The translations under genes were made by a program, and so were the position numbers. Source: Spongilla lacustris (lineage: Eukaryota; Porifera; Demospongiae; Spongillida; Spongillidae). From it: a stretch of DNA of 64,000 nucleotides. The stretch lies in the NCBI GenBank assembly GCA_949361645.1, contig OX442417.1, forward strand, positions 15,271,877 to 15,335,876, written 5' to 3'. The notes under the pieces were generated by a model that was not told the DNA's origin, searched no databases, and saw only the letters and a list, made by a program, of their open reading frames with translations. Of the stretch, positions 36,765-48,769 are shown piece after piece (the stretch's first letter is position 1; each line of letters opens with the position of its first letter).

Positions 36765-38170
36765 TTGTACCTGCAAACTGAAGGACACCTGGCAGTGAAT
36801 AAAGTTTTTTTTTGTATGTGTAAGTGGTTAAAACCTGATTGCCCAGAACAGAGTTGGAAATAATGTTGAATTGGTCATTTTCTGCGCATTTTACCAGGAA
36901 ATTATGGTCTCAGTTGGGAGGACAATCATGCACCACAGAGGATATTGTTACATTAATCGAAGAGAAAACATTGAACTGCGTAAGGCGATTAAAAGAACCA
37001 AAAATCAAGTGCTTTCGTGCTGTAAAAGCTGCTTCTGCTGTGATAATGGCTTAGTGGTGACAAAAGATGTTGTTTTTGCTTACGTTATCACCTACAATCT
37101 ACCGCTTGCATCTATTATAGCTTGGACAATTCATTTGCTTTGCTGATGGAACCAAATAGTCCTGTGAATTTTACTTTGACTGTCCATTTTAACAAAATGG
37201 CCAGTCAAATGTTTCTTTGACAAATGTCCAGTCAATATGGAGATGTTATTTCTGACTCTGCAGAAACATCTGAACTGCATGCACTGATCTTTCTGAGGAC
37301 AGTAACATACATGTGATGTGAGCTCCTCAGGCCTAAAGTATGCTTTCTTCATATAACACATACCTCTAGCATATCACTGATTCCCCCGGGCATACATATA
37401 AGTTATAGTGTGTGTCAGGACCCACGGTACTGTGGTTTTCGATAGAGCATTTTAAAACGGTTACAAAGCGTTGCTCTATTCACTAGCTCGCATATAATAA
37501 ATACATATAACGTGAACTTTACTAAACAGCCCTTACCATTTACGTGGAGAGACAAGTTGGCTCCTAAATGCCGCCATTTAATTTTGTTCTCCCCCTCCAT
37601 TCATTGATCCTGTATTACTCACGACAGGACGGTCGTACAAAGATGAAATTAGTTTCAAATTGTTGCATTTTAATTCCAAACGATTCTTTTTTCAGTGATC
37701 ATACAGATTTGTTTGATTTCTCCGAGTCCCATTCACTCGAACAGGTGGAAATTCATTATCGGTGGAAATTCCCGGTTGCCTAGCAGTATGCTATATGACG
37801 ACGTCACACACACGTCCAAATTTACTGCTGCCAGACTACAAATATGCAGCTGCAGACACGTTTGAAAGATACAACAGGGTGAGGCAGTTCTAATTCGATC
37901 AGCAGAGGTGACCAAGCCAAAGAGAACTTCTCGTTAACAAGGAGAACTCTGAGTTTAAGATATCCGATGAACAAAGGTAGGCCATTAAAAACAGCTGCAC
38001 AGCATATACGAAAGAGGCCTACTTAGATTACCCGATACAGATAATACAAATTTAAGCGTGCTATACATTGCTAAGTCATATATTGAACACTCCTGTGCTG
38101 CCAGGTTTATGACCAATCGCTACATCAATACTCTTGGCGGACAAAAATAAATAAATTAGGGGAACAAATA
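36765..38170. other. region upstream of the zinc-finger gene, no coding gene seen
   Basis: Conserved at 46055-47448 and, diverged, at 55101-56470. Because it is 5' of a minus-strand zinc-finger gene in three units, it probably includes its promoter and any 5' exon. A plus-strand frame at 36871-37146 recurs in unit 2, but is broken in unit 3 and has no recognisable domain. Confidence 0.4.
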
Positions 38171-38971
38171 AGTAAATCAAACACTTCTCTATTGAGAAAA
38201 TGATTGGTGGTATGTATGATGATTGGTGGTATGTATGATGATTGGTGGTATGTATGATGATTGGTGGTATGCATGATGATTGGTGGTATGTATGATGATT
38301 GGTGGTATGTATGATGATTGGTGGTATGTATGATGATTGGTGGTATGTATGATGATTGGTGGTATGTATGATGATTGGTGGTATGTATGATGATTGGTGG
38401 TATGTATGATGATTGGTGGTATGTATGATGATTGGTGGTATGTATGATGATTGGTGGTATGTATGATGATTGGTGGTATGTATGATGATTGGTGGTATGT
38501 ATGATGATTGGTGGTATGTATGATGATTGGTGGTATGTATGATGATTGGTGGTATGTATGATGATTGGTGGTATGTATGATGATTGGTGGTATGTATGAT
38601 GATTGGTGGTATGTATGATGATTGGTGGTATGTATGATGATTGGTGGTATGTATGATGATTGGTGGTATGTATGATGATTGGTGGTATGTATGATGATTG
38701 GTGGTATGTATGATGATTGGTGGTATGTATGATGATTGGTGGTATGTATGATGATTGGTGGTATGTATTGGTGGTATGTATGATGATTGGTGGTGTGTAT
38801 TGGTGGTATGTATGATGATTGGTGGTATGTATGATGATTGGTGGTGTAAAAAGCATGGAAACAAGGTACAGTTACAGTGAGGTTTGGTAAAATCCTACAA
38901 CTATACTGTACCTTTTTTCCTTGCTTTTTGCACCACCTAAATACCACCAATCACACAAGTTTTTGATTTAA
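38171..38971. mobile_element. TIR element with internal 16-bp minisatellite, unit 1
   Basis: The left end, gtaaatcaaacacttctcta, is an inverted match to the right end around aagtttttgatttaa. The interior is about 40 tandem copies of atgattggtggtatgt (38200-38846), followed by a palindromic piece (aaaaagcatgg ... ccttgctttttgcacc). The repeat unit occurs once, inverted, just inside the right TIR (accaccaatca), so the array seems to have grown from the TIR-proximal sequence. Non-coding. Confidence 0.65.
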
Positions 38972-39580
38972 TTGTACAAATTGATGATTGATGAGATATA
39001 TTTGTTACATTGTGGCTGTGATTTCTTTCTCTATAAACATTACTGCATGTTCTATATGCCACTAGGTCTAACTTTTAAAAGTACCATAAAATTTATTTTA
39101 GAGCAACATCCTCCAGGCAGAGATAATGCACAGAGGGATTGGAAACGAGCTGCCATAAGTATTTCCATGACCCTGACAAGCAGTAACACTATATGTACTA
39201 AGCCCTGGTGACACATGTACAATGACTAGCTGGTGAGGGATTGTAACACATTATGTACAAGCGTTGCTGTGAATACGCTTTTCGTTCTTTCGATGATGTC
39301 CTACCCAAAATATACCTTTAGCCATCACCTTTGAAAATCAAGTACATATCATAAAAATAAATTAGTTAATAGTTTACGTACATACATTGTATGCTCAAGC
39401 CACTTAACAATTACCTAGGAATGAGGCAGTTCAGGTACATGTATGTAGTACCCCATGCACATGTTCCACCCATCTGGACACTTCCCTCCACCCCCCCCCC
39501 CCACCCCTCGCGGATAAGCTGCCTTCTAACCCCCCCCCCCCCCCCCCCCCCCCCTTGGACATATTCCCTATAACCATCGT

Positions 39581-41650
39581 AAATTCGACCAGTACATCTA
39601 CGGAATGAAAACAGTTGTGGAAATAGACCACAGGCCATTAGAAATCAGTGCGAAAAATCATTACTTTGAGCACCAAGGCGACTATAGCAAATGTTGCTAC
39701 AATTGCAAAGGTAGTACTTGGAAGTAATTTATCGTCCGGGAGAGCAACAGCTGATAGCTGATACACTGTCAAGGTTGCCAGCTGGACAGGCAGAAGCAGA
39801 ATAGTTGGGAAATTATGAAGTGTGTCAGTTGGGGCGAGAGTCAATGTGAGCAGAGGTGATAGCCAAGGAGCTGAAAGTCATAGATGAGTGCGATTTTGTT
39901 CGAACATCATACCAACAGATGGAAGAAGCGAAGAAAGCATGACGAACAGAGAATTATAGCTCAGGTCATTGGGCAAGGGTGGCCTGTAAAGATACGAGAG
40001 GTCTCAGTTTTGATTACGCCCTACAGGAACTTTCAGGATACAATGGTGGTGCAAGACAGTATTTTGTACAAGGGAAGTCAAGCAGTGGTACATAAGTCAT
40101 AGCAGCACAGAGCAAGGAGCCTCAGTTGGCTCATTCCATCCCAATTAGAGAATCCATGGAGTAAGGTGGGGATTGATTTGTGTAGGTGCAAAGGGAAAGA
40201 TTGGGTGATGATTGTGGATTACCTGACAGATTTTATTGAGGTGTCAGAATTGCAGCAAACTATAGCCACAGCTGTTCAAGCAAAGTTCAGACCCATATAT
40301 GGCTCTTCTGAAATGGCGCAATACCCCAACTGTGGGACTTGACGTCACTCCATGTAAACGGTTGTTTACTCGACGAATCCGAGGAGTAGTTCCTGTGAGT
40401 GCACGGAAACTGGATTTAGAGGTGGAATGACAGAGAGCAATACAAGTCCAAGCTAAAGGAAAAGGGAAGGCTGATTGAAGATGGGAAGATGGAAGGGAAG
40501 CTTAACAAGGTTCTTGTGGCTAGGAGTCTCTGTGTTCTGAATGACAAGTGTGAAGGTGGGAGATCCAGTACTGGTCCAGGACCTTCAAGCTAAGAAGACT
40601 GAGTGGATGTGAAGGGTTATTGTACAAGTCAACTTTCAGTTACGAGGTATATGGTGGACGTTAATGGACAGCTGTTACATTGAAACAGATAATTTTTGAA
40701 AGCCACTAAGAACCATCCAATGGAATGTGGAACTGTAAGCAGAACGGGATGGCCAACCATCAGAGTCATGTGAGTCAGAGGTGGTACCAGTCCAGAGGTC
40801 TCCACCTAAGTCCGCTGGAGCTATGGATCAAATCCAGTACTCAACGAGCCACAGCCCTGAGGGGAACGCCAATCCACCAGAAGTAGGGAACTGAAATCTG
40901 TCTCTCAGATAGGAAGTGAAGTGGGACTTCAGGCTAGTCCTACTGTGACAACCACTGGAAGGGGCAGCAGGATCATTCATCAGCCTAGCAGGTTTAAGGA
41001 CTCCACAGTTTGAAGAAAACAACAAAAAATTAATCGGTAGGCCTAGTCGTGGGAGGTGATGTTTAGGATCACGTGACATTAGAGTGTGCATTGTTGTGTG
41101 GAGTACTGAAGTTGTATCTGTGTGCATATGATCAGGATTTGTGTCAATCACCCCTCAGCGAAACAACGTGCACTGATTTATTTGCTCTGCGGTAAAATTT
41201 CAAGCCAGGGTGGACAAACCGTGACAAAGGTACCACGGCACCCAAAATGAACACATACCCGGTATGATATGAACATACCTTAAGACGCAAGTGATCTCTC
41301 TGGTGGTGACTATACGTCAAATACGCTTAATTGAATTAAACCACGGTTTTATTTTGTTTGGAACACGTAACGAAGTGATATAAATAGTAGGACTGAGAAT
41401 CTCGTGAAACCAAGTATGTTTGAAAAACTACCTGTCCTTTTTTACAATATTTAAAACATGTCATTCAATTTATACAGGTTCAGAGATCGTACGAATGTCT
41501 TCCTAGGGAGGCTGTACAATATTTTTGCAACACGTGTGCCATTTGTCAGCTAAAGCAGCCTCAAAACAGCACTGCTCCGCTAAAGCCAAAACTTGCATCG
41601 ACAGTTTTTTTTTTTTACCCTGCGATACACAAGCCAGCCAGGGTGGACAA
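39581..41650 (+). mobile_element. Ty3/Gypsy-type LTR-retrotransposon pol relic, unit 1
   Basis: Decayed plus-strand pol fragments with frameshifts and stops. RNase H: FDQYIYGMKTVVE (about 39581). A pre-integrase segment: TPYRNFQDTMVVQDSILYKG (about 40013-40072). Integrase core: NPWSKVGIDL ... IVDYLTDFIEV (about 40153-40245). Integrase C-terminal side: LLKWRNTPTVGLDVTPCKRL (about 40305-40364). A zinc-binding integrase segment, CNTCAICQLKQPQ, lies out of canonical order at about 41530. No LTRs or intact frame were found, so it is inactive. Confidence 0.7.
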
Positions 41651-41933
41651 ACGTACCACGGTATTCGAAATAATTATGACATGAACATACCTTATGCGCT
41701 GTCTCGGCCACACTCACTCTGTCTCAGGCGTTAGAAATGCGCGGTTAATTACGTACGTGATTCATTAATTAACGCTTAGTTTGAATTAACCATAACAATA
41801 ACGGACTGAACTGCATTGCATTGTTGCCGTGCTGTAATGACTATTACAAAGGTCATTGGACTACTGGCATAGCATATTATGATGGCTTCTTCCTTAGTAC
41901 AGATGACAACATACCCACGGACAATTGCCCATT

Positions 41934-41968
<35 letters not shown>

Positions 41969-42289
41969 AGCCTCTTGTACAGTATTGGAATAACCCAATG
42001 TGAGGGGGTGCCTTTGAATTTATTGACACATGGTCTTCAGGGTGTGTTGTACGTCTGTGTGTGTGTGTGCTGTGTGTGTAGGTGAAAGCCATCTTTACAT
42101 CTTCCAGCACTACTTTGAGCATTATGTGAGATTGGAGGTGAGGAGAGGGACAAATTAAAGTCAAGGCACTTGACCGCATTGAAAAAGGAGTGGTGAGTGT
42201 GTGTGTATTAACAAATATTGTGTCGATGATTTGTATATCTGTGTGTTGTGTATCTCTTATTAAATTTAACTGTGTATTATAAAATCACT

Positions 42290-43572
42290 CACCGTTATAA
42301 AACATGGACACTCAAGATTGCACAGAATGGCGTCTATTAAGGTTCATGGGATCGGCACATGCGAATTAAACAGAGTAAGTCCTGCAGGTTATTGTGTTCC
42401 TTCTAATGCCCTCTTGTTATGTATTGCATAGGTAAAGAAGTGCTGCATTGTAAGACTTGCACACTAGAGAGTTCCATAATTAGTACACGGTACCAAGGGT
42501 CTTAGACTAAGGCATCTAACCTACATCTCTAGTCCCCATCCTCCCTCCACCTCTAAACTCCATACTTCCTCCACCTCTAGTCCCCATCATTCCTCCACCT
42601 CTAGTCCCCATTCTTCCTCCACCTCTAGTCCCCATCCTTCCTCCACCTCTGGTCCCCATCCTTTCTCCACCTCTAGTCCTCATCCTTTCTCTACCTCTAG
42701 TCCCCATCCTTCCTCCACCTCTATTCCCATCCATCCTCCACCTCTATTCCCATCCTTCCTCCACCTCTAGTCCCCATCCTTCCCCTGGTTTCTGTGCCTA
42801 GTTATTGCCTAGTATTACCCTCCATCCACCACCCTTATCAATATCTCTCTCCTTCCAATACCCCTTCGACCAGCTGGCATCATGGCTATGGTGCCATCAT
42901 GTACAGTGATGGTTCCAGCTACACTGGCAGCTGGGAGGCGGGGCTTAGGTCAGGTGTTGGTGAGATGGTGTGCTGTGATGGTGTGAACTACAAGGGCCAG
43001 TGGTTGATGGACAAGCCCCACGGAAGGGGGCTACTGAGGAACCCAAGTGCATCATACTTTTATGACGGTTAGTGCACTGGTTAGTACAGTTTATTAACAA
43101 ATGTACTATGGTTAGTTAACAGAATAAAAGGTTTGTAAATTGTATTTATCACACTGGTCCCATGTTTAGGAGACTGGGAGAATGGGATGAGAGAAGGGAA
43201 GGGAACTGAACAGTCGCAGTATGGCCATTATGTTGGTCACTGGAAGAATGACCTGAAAAGTGGGCGTGGTCAAGAGAGGGCTGCAATTGGAACAGTTTTT
43301 GACGGCACCTGGGATAGAGGGAGGAAGAGTGGTAGAGGAACGCGCAAGATGGTATTTGGTGCCATAGAAGAGCAGGTGGGTACTATTTAGAAGAGGCGGG
43401 GTACCAATATTGTTGTGCCCTTGTAAAAACAGATCTTTAACTAGTATCTGTTGGTATTGAAATATTGTGGATTTTTCTCCCTTCAAAGGTATGGAAGAGT
43501 GGACTGTTGCAGAATAATCACTCAAGAATGACTGCAGCCGAACTTCCCTATGTTCCAAGATACGATTATTAA
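42290..43572 (+). pseudogene. duplicated 3' end of the DH-PH-MORN gene, unit 2
   Basis: Copies of parent exons 18 (about 42290-42373), 19 (about 42428-42505, eroded), 20 (42874-43067), 21 (43170-43375) and 22 (43489-43572). The exon 18 copy has a stop (GTC TAT TAA) and exon 20 gains four bases after its acceptor. Exons 21 and 22 keep their length, splice sites and stop codon. With no upstream DH-PH exons it is most likely a pseudogene, though exons 20-22 could still encode MORN repeats if an alternative start is used. Confidence 0.75.
42525..42785. repeat. 24-bp minisatellite, unit 2
   Basis: Units based on cctctagtccccatccttcc. The same sequence occurs in low copy in parent introns 17 and 19 (32618-32690, 33150-33330). 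Confidence 0.9.
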
Positions 43573-44655
43573 GATTTTAACTATCTATTGTTTGTGGAAG
43601 AGTTTGTATTTATATTGGTGTGTGTTATGTGTGTGTCTGCTTGTCTGTTTTCTCTATCAAAGATCTGTCTCCCCCTGTGTGTGGCTGGTAGTGCATGACC
43701 ACAGTGGTGAGGGTCTTCACGAAAGAACACAACACTTTTACATCACTATAAATGAATTAACTGCTTGATTTCTTTAACATATAGTTAGGCAAATACTAAC
43801 AATCCAATTCGATTAAAATTATTGTAAGCCTAGTATCTCTGCCTGAACGTCATGCTTAAATAGTTTATGTCATTATCATTTTTATTTAATGTGTAATGGT
43901 TTTGACCCATATGTCTAAATGTATTATGTATTCTGTATACTATTTTATAGTATTATTGTAAGCAGTGATTGTATCAAAGCCCTCATAAATCAAAACATTC
44001 AAAGCCCTCTATTATCAACATTATTCAAGATTACGGTTAGAGATATTTGATTTTAAAAACTACTAATAAATAACGCAAGATCGGAGTATGCAGTGGAACA
44101 ACACTGATTTCAAGTTCCTGAGTTCGATAGTAAGTTATTAATATTTAAAACCATAATTTGCTTTAAAGTTATTAAGATTGAAGCAGTTATGGGATAACTA
44201 ATTTTAATAACTATCACTCAATACTCCATGATTAAATGAAGTAAAAAACACAATTTGATTCTGTATTAGATCATGTAATGATAACTCAAAGTTAATTACA
44301 ATTGTAGTGGCATTCAAGTTTGATTTGTTGTTTTGAATATGAACTTCTAAAATACTTTTTCAAACTATTTTCAAGGCTATTCTGTATTATAAATCAAAAG
44401 TTGTTGTATCTTTCTGTGTCAAATAAATAAATTGCAAGGTATTTGATTTTATCGTTTGAACTGTAAAAGATAGTTGAATTTTAATAATGTGTTTGGTATT
44501 TGCCTAACCATGGTTATTGTGTATTCATAAATTGATTTAGATTGACAATCCTTGATTTAGATTGACAATCCTATTTAAAGATTATGTTCATTCAAAAGCG
44601 TTGCATTCTTTCGTGAATACCCTGTATGAATATAAGATGTATCACTCTCCCTGTG

Positions 44656-45318
44656 AGGATACTGCTTGATGGAGGAGGGGCACCTTGAGGGCTTTATGGT
44701 CCCTGAGGGGAGAAGAGCACGGGCCTCAGGAGGAGGCAATTCAACAGTGGGCCTTTATAGTCAATCTATAATGGTTGGCCTTACATGATGATGTGTGCTA
44801 GTGCAGTGGTATGTATGTACATGTGGCCCTTGAGCCACAACAAGTACCTTCAGCTCACTTAGAAATGTCAAGAAAAGCACAATTGCCATTTCACAGTGAG
44901 CTATACATGTTATAAACCCTACAATCTACTGGTTGGCCTGCATTGTATGTGCGATAGTGGTATGTATATACATGTGGCCATTGACTCTACCACATCAAGG
45001 ACCTTCTGCTCACTGAGTAATGGGCCGCCCCAGTAGTGAATGACAAAGTACAGGTTTGTGCTTTCTGATATATACTCATGTTGGAGCTGAGTTGGTGTAA
45101 ATTACAATTGCCATTTCTCAGTGAGCCACAGCTGGGGGTACTTAATGTGGTAGGGTCAAGGGTCACATGTACATACATAACACTACCACACATACATGCA
45201 TCAGTAATGCATGGCAACTGTTAAGGCCCATGAGGGTCCTCCTCCCCAGGCCAGTGCCCTTCTCCTCAGGGACCACAAAGGCCCTCAAGGTGCCCCTCCT
45301 CCATCAAGCAGTATCCTA
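44656..45318. mobile_element. inverted-repeat element, unit 2
   Basis: Copy of the element at 35119-35770 at the corresponding place in unit 2, with small indels. It was carried by the segmental duplication rather than inserted independently, because both flanks match too. Confidence 0.65.
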
Positions 45319-45451
45319 CTTTGCCCCCCTCATGAATTCTAGCAAACAGAAATTGTGTGGTGTTGTGCATATCAAAGCCTAGAACAGTTAACACTTCTGA
45401 AGTATATAAAATGTCAACGAGTTACAATGAACATTACAAAGTTTAAATTGG

Positions 45452-46054
45452 TTACATGCGACATGACTTAAGATGGTAATCCAAACTATTCTTGTGCAGG
45501 TAAGATTTGGTACATCCACTGTTGCTACACCTCAACCTCTCTCCAGTATGAATCCTGCAGTGGGCCTTCAATGCACGTGAGCTTGCAAATGACCTTTTTC
45601 AGAAACATTTGTAAATCTTCTCTCCATTATGAGTAAGCATGTGTCTTTTCAGATGTGACTGTTGTGAAAATGCTTTTCCACACTGTTCACACTGATGTGG
45701 CTTCTCTCCAGTATGAATGAGCATGTGATCTTTCAGATTTGACTGTACTGCAAATGCCTTTCCACATTCTGGACACTGATGTGGCTTCTCTCCAGTATGA
45801 GTGAGCATGTGTCTTTTCATATATGACTGATGTGCAAATGCCTTTCCACATTGTTGACATTGATGTGGCCTCTCTCCGGTATGAGTGAGCATGTGTGTTC
45901 GCAGAGATGACCGTCTTGAAAATGCCTTTCCACATTCTGGACACTGATGTGGCTTCTCTCTGGTATGAGTGAGCATGTGTATTTTCAAATCTGACTGTCG
46001 TGAATATCCCTTTCCACATTGTTGACACTTATGACATCGTCTTCCTGGAGCCAT
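45452..46054 (-). pseudogene. C2H2 zinc-finger gene, internally deleted with premature stop (unit 2)
   Basis: Paralogue of the unit 1 gene. Parent finger 4 is followed directly by parent finger 8, so three fingers (252 bp) are missing. A TGT-to-TGA change at 45599-45601 in the second cysteine of the atypical finger removes the last two fingers. The open part (45599 to 46054) still encodes five complete fingers and the start MAPGRR, so a short five-finger protein is possible. I call it a pseudogene because the conserved C-terminus is lost. Confidence 0.7.
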
Positions 46055-47448
46055 TTGTACCTGCAAACTGAAGGACACCTGGCAGTGAATAAAGTTTTTT
46101 TTTGTATGTGTAAGTGGTTAAAACCTGATTGCCCAGAATAGAGTTGGAAATAACGTCAAATTGGTCATTTTCTGCGCATTTTACCAGGAAATTATGGTCT
46201 CAGTTGGGAGGACAATCATGCACCACAGAGGATATTGTTACATTAATCGAAGAGAAAACATTGAACTGCGTAAGGCGATTAAAAGAACCAAAAATCAAGT
46301 GCTTTCGTGCCGTAAAAGCTGCTTCTGCTGTGATAACGGATTAGTGGTGACAAAAGATGTTGTTTTTGCTTACGTTATCACCTACAATCTACCGCTTGCA
46401 TCTATTATAGCTTGGACAATTCATTTGCTTTGCTGATGGAACCAAATAGTCCTGTGATTGTTACTTTGACTGTCCATTTTAACAAAATGGCCAGTCAAAT
46501 GTTTCTTTGACAAATGTCCAGTCAATATGGAGATGTTATTTCTGACTCTGCAGAAACATCTGAACTGCATGCACTGATCTTTCTGAGGACAGTAACATAC
46601 ATGTGATGTGAGCTCCTCAGGCCTAAAGTATGCTTCCTTCATATAACACATACCTCTAGCATATCACTGATTCCCCCGGGCATACATATAAGTTACAGTG
46701 TGTGTCAGGACCCACGGTACTGTGGTTTTCGATAGAGCATTTTAAAACGGTTACAAAGCGTTGCTCTATTCACTAGCTGGCATATAATAAATACATATAA
46801 CGTGAACTTTACTAAACAGCCCTTGCCATTTACGTGGAGAGACAAGTTGGCTCCTAAATGCCGCCATTTAATTTTGTTCTCCCCCTCCATTCATTGATCC
46901 CGTACTACTCACGACAGGACGGTCGTACAAAGATGAAATTCGTTTCAAATTGTTGCATTTTAATTCCAAACGATTCTTTTTTCAGTGATCATACAGATTT
47001 GTTTGATTTCTCCGAGTCCCATTCACTCGAACAGGTGGAAATTCATTATCGGTGGAAATTCTCGGTTGCCTAGCAGTATGCTATATGATGACGTCACACA
47101 CACGTCCACATTTACTGCTGCCAGACTACAAATATGCAGCTGCAGACACGTTTGAAAGATACAACAGGGTGAGGCAGTTCTAATTCGATCAGCAGAGGTG
47201 ACCAAGCCAAAGAGAACGGCTCGTTAACAAGGAGAACTCTGAGTTTAAGATATCCGATGAACAAAGGTAGGCCATTAAAAACAGCTGCACAGGAGGCCTA
47301 CTTAGATTATCCGATACAGATAATACAAATTTAAGCGTGCTATACATTGCTAAGTCATATATTGAACACTCCTGTGCTGCCAGGTTTATAACCAATCGCT
47401 ACATCAATACTCTTGGCAGACAAAAATAAATAAATTAGGGGAACAATT

Positions 47449-48250
47449 AAGTAAATCAAACACTTCTCTATTGAGAGAATGATTGGTGGTATGTATGATG
47501 ATTGGTGGTATGTATTGGTGGTATGTATGATGATTGGTGGTATGTATGATGATTGGTGGTATGTATGATGATTGGTGGTATGTATGATGATTGGTGGTGT
47601 GTATGATGATTGGTGGTATGTATGATGATTGGTGGTATGTATGATGATTGGTGGTATGTATTGGTGGTATGTATGATGATTGGTGGTATGTATGATGATT
47701 GGTGGTATGTATTGGTGGTATGTATGATGATTGGTGGTATGTATGATGATTGGTGGTATGTATGATGATTGGTGGTATGTATGATGATTGGTGGTATGTA
47801 TGATGATTGGTGGTATGTATGATGATTGGTGGTATGTATGATGATTGGTGGTGTGTATTGGTGGTATGTATGATGATTGGTGGTGTGTATTGGTGGTATG
47901 TATGATGACTGGTGGTGTGTATTGGTGGTATGTATGATGATTGGTGGTATGTATGATGATTGGTGGTATGTATGATGATTGGTGGTGTGTATTGGTGGTA
48001 TGTATGATGATTGGTGGTATGTATGATGATTGGTGGTATGTATGATGATTGGTGGTATGTATGATGATTGGTGGTATGTATGATGATTGGTGGTATGTAT
48101 GATTGGTGGTGTAAAAAGCATGGAAACAAGGTACAGTTACAGTGAGGTTTGGTAAGATCCTACAACTATACTGTACCTTTTTTCCTTGCTTTTTGCACCA
48201 CCTAAATACCACCAATCACTTTCTCGATAGACAAGTTTTTGATTTACTTA
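47449..48250. mobile_element. TIR element with internal 16-bp minisatellite, unit 2
   Basis: Here both TIRs are better kept than in unit 1: the left gtaaatcaaacacttctcta matches, inverted, tcgatagacaagtttttgat near 48222-48241. The internal array (about 47480-48113) has more interruptions, with short 10-bp steps (ggtatgtattggt) between standard units, so array structure has diverged since duplication. Confidence 0.65.
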
Positions 48251-48769
48251 TACAAATTGATGATTGATGAGATACATTGTGGCTGTGATTTCTTTCTCTA
48301 TAAACATTACTGCATGTTCTATATGCCACTAGGACTAACTTTTAAAAGTACCATAAAATTTATTTTAGAGCAACATCCTCCAGGCAGAGATAATGCACAG
48401 AGGGATTGGAAATGAGCTGCCATAAGTATCTCCATGACCCTGACAAGCAGCAACACTATATGTACTAAGCCCTGGTGACACATGTACAATGACTAGCTGG
48501 TGAGGGATTGTAACACATTATGTACAAGCGTTGCTGTGAATACGCTTTTCGTTCTTTCGATGATGTCCTACCCAAAATATGCCTTTGGCCATCACCTTTG
48601 AAAATCAAGTACATATCATAAATAAATTAGTTAATCGTTTACGTAGTACCCCGTGCACATGTTCCACCCATCTGGATACTTCCCTCCACCCCCCCCCCAC
48701 CCCTCGCGAATAAGCTGCCTTCTAACACCCCCCCCCCCCCCCCCCCCCCCCTGGACATATTCCTTCGAC

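Larger units (their letters stand above)
32161..41996. repeat. segmental duplication unit 1 (parent)
   Basis: Parent copy of the tandem amplification. It begins in intron 15 of the DH-PH-MORN gene, at the marker aatgtgaggagatgcc, and covers MORN exons 16-22, a 1-kb AT-rich 3' flank, an inverted-repeat element, a zinc-finger gene, a TIR/minisatellite element and LTR-retrotransposon relics, up to the recurrence of the marker at 41997. About 9.8 kb. Confidence 0.85.

Noticed and set aside
36871..37146. 91-codon plus-strand frame repeated at 46161-46436
   Set aside because: Its conservation follows from segmental duplication; it is broken in unit 3 and has no recognisable family.
38200..38846. 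Regular array resembling a CRISPR locus
   Set aside because: The 16-bp units are contiguous with no unique spacers, sit inside a TIR element, and the DNA is plainly eukaryotic.
38076..38950. Long minus-strand frames of 240-290 codons rich in Tyr, Ile, His and Pro
   Set aside because: They are translations of the 16-bp minisatellite in all three frames (16 is not a multiple of 3); the same holds in unit 2.
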